Shown here piece by piece: positions 8,076 through 15,337 of a DNA stretch of 41,116 bases; position 1 is the first letter of the stretch, and every line of letters begins with the position of its first letter. The position numbers and the translations under genes were made by a program. A model generated the notes under the pieces. The model did no database searches. It worked only from the letters and a program-made list of their open reading frames with translations, and was not told the DNA's origin. Source of the stretch: Lentisphaeria bacterium (GTDB lineage: Bacteria; Verrucomicrobiota; Lentisphaeria; Victivallales; Victivallaceae); contig JABLYX010000048.1 of the NCBI GenBank assembly GCA_018265615.1, forward strand, positions 1 through 41,116. Direction: 5' to 3'.

Positions 8076-8731
8076 TGGCCGCTCTTCTCCGAATCGTTGT
8101 CCGCCGCCGGCATGTAGACCTGGTTCGCCGGACTGCTGAGCAGCTGGTTTTCGCGGATCCGGACGCCGAACCATTCGTGGAACGCATTGCGCATCGCCCC
8201 GCTGGTGTTCTCCTTGTAGCCGGCGTCGAAGTTGCTGACCGGGTCGATCGCGGAGCTCCCGGAGCCCTGAACCAGCACGGCAGCGTCGAACGCGTTCGAC
8301 AGTTCCCCGGTAAAATCGTTGTCGAGCCCGGAATCGAAGGAGCGCGGGCTCATCCAACTGTAGGTGTAAGCCGCGTTGTCCGAGGAGTAGGCGTCGCTGG
8401 TCGCGGCCGGGAGGACGCCGTCGACCGACGACCCGAGCCGGCTGCGGACCGTGTAATCGTGCGCTGAAAAAGGCGTGACCAGATTGGTGTCGGCTCCCGC
8501 GTCGGTCCTGGTGTAATACCAGCCGGCCAGCTCGGTCTGCCCGGTCCGCGGCTCGGCGCCGTTGCGCGCGCCCCTTTCGGCGCTGGCCTTGGCGGAGAGC
8601 AGTGTGCGGTTGTCGGCGAGGCTGAGCCCGGCGACGAAAATCATGCCGAGGGTCATGGCGATGAGCCCGACCAGCATGGCGGTCAGCTCAAGCATGGCCT
8701 GGCCGGATTCCGTATTTCGCCTGTTCCTCAT
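8072..8731 (-). CDS. TadE-like pseudopilin
   Basis: This 219-residue protein has a short basic leader (MRNRRNTESG), then QAMLELTAML and a hydrophobic helix, then a long soluble domain. The Gly followed by Glu at position +5 of the helix fits the processing site of Tad-type prepilins and pseudopilins. The soluble domain is rich in Ser, Asp and Asn and has no motif I recognise. The start was chosen at the ATG preceded by GAGG at 7-base spacing; a longer frame upstream runs into the neighbouring gene. It lies one base after the TadG-like gene and overlaps glycerate kinase by 4 bases. No Tad ATPase, prepilin peptidase or secretin lies in the window, so where it is used is unknown. Confidence 0.7.
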   Translation of the reverse strand: MRNRRNTESGQAMLELTAMLVGLIAMTLGMIFVAGLSLADNRTLLSAKASAERGARNGAEPRTGQTELAGWYYTRTDAGADTNLVTPFSAHDYTVRSRLGSSVDGVLPAATSDAYSSDNAAYTYSWMSPRSFDSGLDNDFTGELSNAFDAAVLVQGSGSSAIDPVSNFDAGYKENTSGAMRNAFHEWFGVRIRENQLLSSPANQVYMPAADNDSEKSGQ

Positions 8732-8732
8732 A

Positions 8733-10736
8733 TCAGATCCTCGGAGGTCCGGGCTGGGTGTCCGGACGGTTCTGGGTCCCTTCGAAGCCGGGACCGCCGC
8801 CGCCCGGATACCCTCCGGCACTGTAGAGCACGGTCGGGTCCTGCTCGTCGTTCGTCACGATATGCCCCTTCGAGTCGACCACGATGTATTCGCTGCTGCC
8901 GGAGGAGCGGAAGAAGCGGTACGCGATTCCTCCGTTCCGATGATCGGTCACCTCCTTGACCCCGCGTTCCGCCGACGAGAACACCGTGAAGATCTGCGGC
9001 TCCTGCAGCCAGCCGGCCCCGGACGGATTGCTTTGCGAATAGACGAAGCTCCGGTCGGAGAAGAGGCGGTCCGCCCGGGCCGCGTAGGCGCTGTCGAACG
9101 ACGAGGCGTTCCACGACGGATTCCAGCCGTAATAACGGAAGCCGGCGCCGTCGGTCAGATATTGCAGTGCCCGCAGGTAGATTTCGGTTCCGAGCGGAGG
9201 AGATTCGTCGTAGTCGAAGAGCGACTCCTGCCGGGAGAGCCAGTTCAGGAACCGGTCCAGCGCGGAGTTCGCGGTCCGCAGCACGCCGAACCCGTAGGGC
9301 AGCGGCATATAGGTCGGTGTCAGCGTCGTGTTCGTGAAGACCGGCAGGATGACCGGCACGGTGATGGGCGGCATGTCGCCGTCGAGTTCGCCCAGCACCT
9401 TCGCGATCGCGCCGGGGCGGTAGTCGGTGGTGTTTTCGCCCGAAGCCGTCGAGGTCCGGCGGGTTCCGACCCGCCGCCGGAACAGGTTCTCCCCGTCGCT
9501 GTCGTTCTTCCAGCTGCGGTGGCGGAACCGCTTGTCGAGCTCCATCTGCCGTGCGCCGGAACCCCGGGAGGAGTCGTAGTCGTACCGCGAAACCATGTCC
9601 AGCAGCACCGAGCCCTCCGCATAGGCGGCCGGCCCCTCGTACACATATTGCCGCCTGACCGGCTTGCGCAGCACGCCCGCATCGTACCACCAGTTGAAAT
9701 GGTCGTCGTCGTAGCCGCTGTAATTCTGCCGGTAGTAGCTCGGGTACCAGAAGTTGTCGAAGAGGCAGAAACGTATGGACGGCAGGTCGTTCGGGTGGTA
9801 GAGCGTCTGGTCGGGGAGCATGCGCTGGATCAGGTCGCGGGTCGTGTCGTCGTAGCCCCACGAGCTGTATTGCACGCCGAGCGTGAAGATCTCACTCTCG
9901 TTCGGAAAATCCGACATGGCATAGTCGATGTTCCACCACTTGCCTTCGTAATCCGCGTCACTCTTGTTTTTGACGAACGGATAGATCACGCCCAGCCAGC
10001 TGCTCTGCGTCGGCGGGTCCGCTGCGCTGATCTCGGAACGGTGCTGCAGGATCTCCGCGTAAAGCGCGCTTTTGGCCAGTCCGGCGGGGTCCACGATCGG
10101 ATTTCCCGCGACGCGCGCGTTCGGAAAGACCGCCACCATCTGGTCGACGATGCTCTGCACCATGTTCCGGTATGGCTCGCGCCATCTGAAGTTGTTGACC
10201 GTTTCGACGTTGAGATAGCGGCGGTTTTCGTCGAGCAGGTCCACGTAATCCTGCAGCGGCTTGCGCATCGGATTGTATTGGTCGAGGCTCACTCCGCCCG
10301 GATTCAGGCCGTTCTGCTTCGCCGCCTGCTGCGCCGCCGCAAAGCCGACCAGCGGGCCGAGGAATGAGATGCGGGTCTGCATTTCGGTCAGGATGCCGAT
10401 GCGGGCCTGCAGCTCCTGACGGCGCTGGTCACCGGCTTCGAGTTCCGGATCCGGCGTGGACGCGGGCCAGCGGTCGTCGGCCTCGAGCATGGTTTCGCAC
10501 GCCTTGATGAGGTTGATCTCCCCGATCAGGTTCAGCGACTCCTTCTGCCACTCCGCCCCGGCGAGCGCGGCGGCCTGATGGGCGGTCTCGACCTTGTATT
10601 TCGCGCGGATCACATTGTGCACGTCGAAAATCAGCAGGATGCCGAGCAGGAGGATCAGCATCATGATGATCCCCGTCAGCAATACCTGCCCCGATTCTCC
10701 GCCGCGGCGGCTCCTGTGGATTCCGGTTGAACGCAT
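8733..10736 (-). CDS. TadG-like membrane-anchored protein
   Basis: This 667-residue protein begins with a basic leader and a single hydrophobic helix (SGQVLLTGIIMMLILLLGIL), followed by a KVETAHQAAALAGAEW segment typical of the N-terminal Tad/TadG pilus-assembly domain. The rest is a large exported domain rich in Tyr, Trp, Asp and Asn, with no von Willebrand MIDAS motif that I can make out. Unlike the two neighbouring TadE-like proteins it has Thr, not Glu, at helix position +5, as expected for TadG rather than a processed pseudopilin. GGAG sits 6 bases before the ATG. It is 3 bp from the upstream and 1 bp from the downstream pseudopilin gene, a tight three-gene set. TadG-like proteins anchor or assemble Flp-type pili; the role here is inference. 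Confidence 0.7.
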   Translation of the reverse strand: MRSTGIHRSRRGGESGQVLLTGIIMMLILLLGILLIFDVHNVIRAKYKVETAHQAAALAGAEWQKESLNLIGEINLIKACETMLEADDRWPASTPDPELEAGDQRRQELQARIGILTEMQTRISFLGPLVGFAAAQQAAKQNGLNPGGVSLDQYNPMRKPLQDYVDLLDENRRYLNVETVNNFRWREPYRNMVQSIVDQMVAVFPNARVAGNPIVDPAGLAKSALYAEILQHRSEISAADPPTQSSWLGVIYPFVKNKSDADYEGKWWNIDYAMSDFPNESEIFTLGVQYSSWGYDDTTRDLIQRMLPDQTLYHPNDLPSIRFCLFDNFWYPSYYRQNYSGYDDDHFNWWYDAGVLRKPVRRQYVYEGPAAYAEGSVLLDMVSRYDYDSSRGSGARQMELDKRFRHRSWKNDSDGENLFRRRVGTRRTSTASGENTTDYRPGAIAKVLGELDGDMPPITVPVILPVFTNTTLTPTYMPLPYGFGVLRTANSALDRFLNWLSRQESLFDYDESPPLGTEIYLRALQYLTDGAGFRYYGWNPSWNASSFDSAYAARADRLFSDRSFVYSQSNPSGAGWLQEPQIFTVFSSAERGVKEVTDHRNGGIAYRFFRSSGSSEYIVVDSKGHIVTNDEQDPTVLYSAGGYPGGGGPGFEGTQNRPDTQPGPPRI

Positions 10737-10739
10737 ATG

Positions 10740-11261
10740 CTACTCCATATACAGCCGGGAATAGTTGTAGGTCTGCACGTTTCCGGAAGGCTCCGGATTC
10801 TCCGCGATTCCGAGCATGGCCGCGAATCCGGGCCCGAGCAGCGGCGCATTCAGCAGCTTGATCGAGCCGCTCGCCATCGGGCCGGTTCCGGCGGTGAGGT
10901 AGAGCTCAGGGTCGTCGGCCTTCTGCGGATACCAGTATTCGTAGTAGACGCCGCTCGCGTCGCCGGAAGTCATGTAGCTGGCAGCGCCGTCCTTCTCTGA
11001 CAGGTTGCTCCTGCCGCGCCGCTTGCCCGAAATACTGATCGCCGCGACGCGCGCCGCCCGCAGGCAGAAATTCGGCCGGTAGCCGAGCGCCGCGGATTTC
11101 GCGGTGTAGAATGCGGCGTATTCGCAGAACTGCTTCTGGATGCACCAGTAGAAGATCTGCAGCAGCCCGAAGAAGAGCAGACAGAGAATCAGCAGCGCTG
11201 CCACCGATTCGAAGATCGCGGCGCCGCGCTCGCGGGAACGCTTGCGGTTTTTTCCGGCCAT
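10740..11261 (-). CDS. TadE-like pseudopilin
   Basis: This 173-residue protein has a strongly basic leader (MAGKNRKRSRERG), then AAIFESVAALLILCLLFFG. The Gly and Glu+5 arrangement and the hydrophobic helix match TadE/TadF pseudopilins. The remainder is a small exported domain with a Tyr-rich C-terminus. The ATG at 11261 was preferred because a GGGAGGGAGGGG ribosome-binding stretch sits just before it. An upstream GTG at 11285, overlapping the acyl-CoA synthetase stop, has its purine box with no spacing at all. It follows the acyl-CoA synthetase by 20 bp and precedes the TadG-like gene by 3 bp, so all are probably one transcript. Confidence 0.72.
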   Translation of the reverse strand: MAGKNRKRSRERGAAIFESVAALLILCLLFFGLLQIFYWCIQKQFCEYAAFYTAKSAALGYRPNFCLRAARVAAISISGKRRGRSNLSEKDGAASYMTSGDASGVYYEYWYPQKADDPELYLTAGTGPMASGSIKLLNAPLLGPGFAAMLGIAENPEPSGNVQTYNYSRLYME

Positions 11262-11281
11262 GGGACCCCTCCCTCCCGGAC

Positions 11282-12955
11282 TCACTCCTCCCAGCTCTGC
11301 CCGGTCTGGGCGTGACGGCGGAGCGCGTCGCGCTTGATTTTTCCTGAAAACGTCTTGGGCATGCCCGTCGTGAACTCGATTTCACGCGGATACTTGTACG
11401 GGGCGGTTTCGCGTTTCACGAACTGCTGGAGCTCGCGGACCAGGCTTTCGGTCGCCTCGAATTCGGGCCGCAGCACGATATACGCCTTGACCTTTGCACC
11501 GCGCAGCGGATCGGGCGCGCCGACGACGGCGACTTCGAGCACAGCCGGGTGTTTGGCGAGGACATCCTCGACCTCCGACGGGCTGATGCGGTAGCCGGAG
11601 CTCTTGATGATGTCGTCGCTGCGCCCGATGAACCAGAAATAGCCGTCCTCGTCGCAGTAGGCGCGGTCGCCGGTGTAGTAGTAGTCTCCGATAAAGGAGG
11701 CGGTGTTCTCCTCCGGCTTGTCGAGGTATTCCTCGAAGAGCCCGACCGGCCGGTGGGTGTCGAGGCAGAGCGCGATGCGCCCGTCGTCGCCCTTTTTCAC
11801 GGGGTTGCCCTCATCATCATGCAGCTCGACGTCCCAGCCCGGGGCCGGTATGCCCATCGAGCCGGGCTTGACCTTCATGCCGAGGAACGTGCCGATCATG
11901 CAGATGGTTTCGGTCTGGCCGTATGCTTCGCGGATCGTGAGCCCCGTGCTCTCCTTCCAGAGCCGTATGGTTTCGGTCTGCATCGGCTCGCCCGCGGTCG
12001 TGCAGTGCTTCAGCTCCGAGAAGTCGAACCGCGAAAGGTCCGAGAGCGTCAGCATGCGGTAGACGGTCGGGGGCGCGCAGAAACTCGTGATCTCATAGCG
12101 TTCGATGAGCGGCAGCAGCTCGTCCGCGTGGAATTTGCCGCGGATGTCGTAGATGAAGACGCAGCAGCCGATGATCCACTGGCCGAAATAGTTGCCCCAC
12201 AGGTTCTTGCCCCAGCCCGTGTCGGAGACGGTCATATGCAGGTCATTCGAAGAGAGCCCGTGCCAGAGCTCGGCCGTGACGCGGTGTCCGAGCGGATAGG
12301 AGTGTGTGTGCAGCACCATCTTCGGATATTTGCTCGTGCCGCTCGTGAAAATCAGCAGCATCGGCATATCGGACTTCGTGCGGATCTTGACCGGGCTTTT
12401 CACCTCGCGGCGCGAGAGTTTCGCATTCGGCCCGGCGATTTCGGAGCGGTAGCTGATCCAGTTCGGCCGTTCGCCGTCGACGAGCAGCCGTGACGCGAGC
12501 GTCGGGCATTCGTCGTAGATCTCGTCGAACTTGTAGGCGTTTTCGGCATCGGTGATGATCATCTTGAACTTGCCGAATTTGACCCGGAACTCGAGGTCGT
12601 GCGGCGTCAGCAGCGTCGGAGAGGGGCACTGGATCGCGCCGAGCTTGATGAGCGCGAGCGAGAAAATCCACCACTCCGGCAGCCGGGGCAGCATGATCAT
12701 GACCCGGTCCCCGCGGGAGATGCCGTGCTTGATCAGCAGGTTCGCGGCCTGGTTCGAGAGGCGGGACATATCGTGAAACGTGAACCGTTTCTCTTCACCC
12801 TGCTGGCTGCGCCAGATCATCGCGAGTTTATTGCGGTCTTTTTCGGCCCAGCGGTCGACGACGTCATAGCCGAAGTTGAAATATTCGGGAGCCTCTACCG
12901 GAAATGTGTCCGGAAACGGCGGAATCACAACCGGCTTCTCACTGTTTTTATTCAT
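11282..12955 (-). CDS. Acyl-CoA synthetase (medium/branched-chain, ACSM-like)
   Basis: This 557-residue adenylate-forming enzyme would activate a carboxylic acid to its acyl-CoA through an acyl-AMP. The motifs are in order: the P-loop-like LLIFTSGTSKYPKMV, the DTGWGKNLWGNYFGQW segment characteristic of medium-chain (ACSM/Macs-type) synthetases, REAYGQTET, YYYTGDRAYCDEDGYFWFIGRSDDIIKSSGYRI, and the C-terminal GKIKRD with the catalytic lysine. Substrate length cannot be read from sequence; butyrate, isobutyrate or 2-methylbutyrate are plausible from the family. The frame stays open much further upstream into the divergent ddh gene, but family similarity begins at MNKNSEKPVV, so the ATG at 12955 was used. 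The gene leads the six-gene operon with the Tad-like proteins, glycerate kinase and cinA. Confidence 0.92.
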   Translation of the reverse strand: MNKNSEKPVVIPPFPDTFPVEAPEYFNFGYDVVDRWAEKDRNKLAMIWRSQQGEEKRFTFHDMSRLSNQAANLLIKHGISRGDRVMIMLPRLPEWWIFSLALIKLGAIQCPSPTLLTPHDLEFRVKFGKFKMIITDAENAYKFDEIYDECPTLASRLLVDGERPNWISYRSEIAGPNAKLSRREVKSPVKIRTKSDMPMLLIFTSGTSKYPKMVLHTHSYPLGHRVTAELWHGLSSNDLHMTVSDTGWGKNLWGNYFGQWIIGCCVFIYDIRGKFHADELLPLIERYEITSFCAPPTVYRMLTLSDLSRFDFSELKHCTTAGEPMQTETIRLWKESTGLTIREAYGQTETICMIGTFLGMKVKPGSMGIPAPGWDVELHDDEGNPVKKGDDGRIALCLDTHRPVGLFEEYLDKPEENTASFIGDYYYTGDRAYCDEDGYFWFIGRSDDIIKSSGYRISPSEVEDVLAKHPAVLEVAVVGAPDPLRGAKVKAYIVLRPEFEATESLVRELQQFVKRETAPYKYPREIEFTTGMPKTFSGKIKRDALRRHAQTGQSWEE

Positions 12956-13018
12956 TCTTGTCGTTGTTCGGATTGAGTTTCTGCGGATTCCTTCCGCTGT
13001 TACAATGATTCTGAAAAT

Positions 13019-13046
13019 ACTATACACCGACAAACCCAAAACGCAA
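13019..13046 (-). promoter_or_regulatory. Candidate promoter of the acyl-CoA synthetase/Tad-like operon
   Basis: On the minus strand TTGCGT (13041-13046) and TATAGT (13019-13024) are separated by 16 bases, giving a leader of roughly 55 bases before the ATG at 12955. It lies in the 220-bp gap shared with divergent ddh. Confidence 0.5.
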
Positions 13047-13099
13047 CCGCCGCGCGGGGGAGTTGGAATCTGTTTTGCAGAAAAAAGAGCGCGATTCCA

Positions 13100-13128
13100 T
13101 TGAAAAAAAACGATTTTCAGGCTATTGT
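13100..13128 (+). promoter_or_regulatory. Candidate promoter of ddh
   Basis: TTGAAA (13100-13105) and TATTGT (13123-13128) have 17-base spacing, followed by an AT-rich stretch. A consensus AGGAGG (13160-13165) then precedes the ddh ATG. Confidence 0.5.
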
Positions 13129-13175
13129 AAAATATTTTGAACGCCGGAACGAAGAATTCAGGAGGATTTGTTTTT

Positions 13176-14174
13176 ATGGAAAAGATTCGTGTGATGATCG
13201 TCGGGTACGGCAATGTCGGCCGCGGCGTGAAGCTTGCCGTCGGCCGCAATCCCGATATGGAGCTGGCCGGCATTGTCAGCCGCTCCCCGGGGCGCGTGGA
13301 GAAGGAGGTTGCCGGGGTTCCCGTTATGGCGATTTCGGATGTCGAAGGGTGGAAGAAGGCGTTCCGTCCCGACGTCGCGATCCTCTGCGGCGGCTCGAAG
13401 AACGACCTCCCGCAGCAGGGGCCCGAGTTCGCGAAGCATGTGAACACCGTCGACAGCTTCGACAACCACAGCCGGATCCCGGAATATTTTGCGGACATCG
13501 ACGCGGCGGCGAAGGCGGCGGGGCATGTATCGGTCATCTCCACCGGGTGGGACCCCGGTATTTTTTCGCTTGAGCGTGTGCTGGGCGGGGCGTTCATCCC
13601 CGGCGCGCGCGCCTACGGCTTCTACGGGCTCGGTGAGAAGGGGGGGCTCAGCATGGGCCACTCCGACGCGCTGCGGACGATTCCGGGCGTGAAGGATGCG
13701 CGCCAGTTCACGCATGCGATCCCCGAGGCGATCGAACGGGTCCGCCGCGGGGAGAACCCGGCTTTCGAGCCGGGCGACATGCATACGCGCGAATGCTTTG
13801 TCGTCGCAGAGGAGGGCGCGGACCGGGAGGCGATCACGAAGACGATCCTCGCGATGCCGGGCTACTTCGCCCCGTACAGGACCACGGTGAATTTCGTGAC
13901 CCAGGAGGTGCTTGACGCGAACTACAAAGGGTTTCCGCATGACGGCCTCGCGATCGCGGTCGGCGAAACCGGCGACCACAACAGCGCGCGGGTCGAATAC
14001 CGCTGCATCTGGGGGAGCAATCCGGAGGCGACGGCGAACGTCCTCGTCGCCCATGCGCGCGCCGCGGCGCGGCTCGCGAAGGAGAAGCGCTCCGGCGCCT
14101 TCACGATCCTCGATATCCCGCCGGCCTACTTCACGACGCTTTCCCGCGGGGAGCTGCTGAAGCACTGGATGTAA
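13176..14174 (+). CDS. ddh: meso-Diaminopimelate D-dehydrogenase
   Basis: This 332-residue cytosolic enzyme makes meso-diaminopimelate from tetrahydrodipicolinate, ammonia and NADPH in one step, for lysine and peptidoglycan. The N-terminal Rossmann motif is IVGYGNVGRGV. Family segments follow: ILCGGSKNDLPQQGP, NTVDSFDNHSRIPEY, VISTGWDPGIFSLERV, FYGLGEKGGLSMGHSDA, and a C-terminal HDGLAIAVGETGDHN. Length matches known Ddh (about 320-330). The ATG at 13176 was chosen over an earlier in-frame one because AGGAGG sits 10 bases before it and the Rossmann fold starts right there. The gene stands alone between its own promoter and a strong terminator. Ddh is an uncommon alternative to the succinylase, acetylase and aminotransferase routes. 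Confidence 0.95.
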   Translation: MEKIRVMIVGYGNVGRGVKLAVGRNPDMELAGIVSRSPGRVEKEVAGVPVMAISDVEGWKKAFRPDVAILCGGSKNDLPQQGPEFAKHVNTVDSFDNHSRIPEYFADIDAAAKAAGHVSVISTGWDPGIFSLERVLGGAFIPGARAYGFYGLGEKGGLSMGHSDALRTIPGVKDARQFTHAIPEAIERVRRGENPAFEPGDMHTRECFVVAEEGADREAITKTILAMPGYFAPYRTTVNFVTQEVLDANYKGFPHDGLAIAVGETGDHNSARVEYRCIWGSNPEATANVLVAHARAAARLAKEKRSGAFTILDIPPAYFTTLSRGELLKHWM

Positions 14175-14201
14175 TAACCTGTTGCCGTCAATCGCAGAAT
14201 C

Positions 14202-14246
14202 ACCGCCTGAAGTGTTGCCGCGGCGCACTTCAGGCGGTTTCTTTTC
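14202..14246 (+). terminator. Rho-independent terminator after ddh
   Basis: A 13-bp perfect stem (ACCGCCTGAAGTG at 14202-14214 with CACTTCAGGCGGT at 14226-14238) closes an 11-base loop and is followed by a T-rich tract. It begins 27 bases after the ddh stop. Confidence 0.92.
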
Positions 14247-14268
14247 GGGGGCGGACTCCTCCGGCCGT

Positions 14269-14297
14269 TTGCAAAAGCAGGAACGACAATATATATT
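14269..14297 (+). promoter_or_regulatory. Candidate promoter of the DUF6625 gene
   Basis: TTGCAA (14269-14274) and TATATT (14292-14297) are 17 bases apart in an AT-rich stretch about 65 bases before the gene's start. It is positioned just after the ddh terminator. Confidence 0.45.
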
Positions 14298-14361
14298 AAA
14301 ATAAGGACGTGTTTCAATATTGTTTGCATAGTTTATTTGTGATTTTATTAAGCGTGGCGCA

Positions 14362-15327
14362 ATGACCCGAACCGGAAAATCTCGAATTGCCCTGGTTTTG
14401 CCCTGGTACGGAAAATGGCCCGTCTACTTTCCGTTTTTTCTGGAGAGCTGCCGGCGCAACCCCGGGCTCGATGTGCTGCTGGTGACGGATCTGCCGGAAG
14501 TGCGGAATCTTCCGCCGAACGTGAAGCATCATCATCTGCCGTTCGAGGAGCTGCGCCGCCGGATCGACGGCCGGCTCGGGGTGACGAGCTCCGTTCCGGG
14601 AACCGGCAAGCTCCGCGATTTCCGGCCGATGTACGGGATCCTGTTTTGCGAACTGCTCGGCGGCTACAGCCACTGGGCATGGGGCGACTGCGACCTGATC
14701 TACGGCGCTTTCGACAGATGGCTGGATTCGATCGGATTCGGCCGGTACGATGTGGCGGGGATCGACCGGCTCTGGCTTTCCGGATCGTTCTGCGCGTTCC
14801 GGAACGTGGAGAAAGTCAACCGCCTCTTTGAACGCAGCCCCGACTGGCGGCTGATTGCTTCCATTCCGGAGTACCGGAATTTCGACGAATGCGGCGGCCA
14901 CTGGCGGAAGCTCATGGCCGGGGCGGAGCCCGGCGAGCTGCCCGGCCCGGTTTCGATGACCCGGGTCTGCCGCGAGGCGGAGGAGGCCGGAGAGCTCCGC
15001 GTGTTCCGCGGGGATGTCGTCTGGGAGGGGCTGAAGCCGCGGCAGTTGATCGAATACCGTGACGGCATTCTTCGTTCACGCGGAGAGGAACTGCCGGTTT
15101 TTCACTTCCTCTGGGTCAAGTCGCGTTCGTTCTTCTTTTTTCCCGGCTGGAAGCGCATCCCGCGGCATTACCGGTTCGACGACACCGGATTTTACGGGCC
15201 GTTCAGCATCGGTTTCCGGGTTCCGCTGCGGGCTGCGCGCAAGCTGCGCGGCGCAGCCGTTTCGCTGCGCCGCCATGGGCTGAAGAACCTGGGGCGGCGA
15301 CTGCGGAACCTCTCGGAAAACGGCTGA
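14362..15327 (+). CDS. DUF6625-type glycosyltransferase-like protein
   Basis: This 321-residue soluble protein begins with IALVLPWYGKWPVYFPFFLESCRRNP. With the later LLVTDLPEV, the KLRDFRPMYGILF segment and the HWAWGDCDLIYG motif, this is the layout of DUF6625 proteins found in capsule and O-antigen loci. The DCD motif near residue 112 resembles the DxD metal and nucleotide-sugar site of GT-A glycosyltransferases. The C-terminal 60 residues are basic and amphipathic and may touch the membrane. No Shine-Dalgarno is visible before the ATG. It has its own predicted promoter and converges on murA with a 10-bp gap. The family call is fairly firm; acceptor and donor are unknown. Confidence 0.7.
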   Translation: MTRTGKSRIALVLPWYGKWPVYFPFFLESCRRNPGLDVLLVTDLPEVRNLPPNVKHHHLPFEELRRRIDGRLGVTSSVPGTGKLRDFRPMYGILFCELLGGYSHWAWGDCDLIYGAFDRWLDSIGFGRYDVAGIDRLWLSGSFCAFRNVEKVNRLFERSPDWRLIASIPEYRNFDECGGHWRKLMAGAEPGELPGPVSMTRVCREAEEAGELRVFRGDVVWEGLKPRQLIEYRDGILRSRGEELPVFHFLWVKSRSFFFFPGWKRIPRHYRFDDTGFYGPFSIGFRVPLRAARKLRGAAVSLRRHGLKNLGRRLRNLSENG

Positions 15328-15337
15328 ACGCCGGAAA

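Noticed and set aside
8076..8357. Extended N-terminus of glycerate kinase
   Set aside because: It lies antiframe inside the TadE-like gene. The conserved kinase N-terminus (APDSFK) starts right after the ATG at 8075.
12956..13597. Extended N-terminus of the acyl-CoA synthetase, 214 codons upstream of the chosen start
   Set aside because: It would run antisense through the start of ddh and across both predicted promoters. The sequence shows no family similarity before MNKNSEKPVV.
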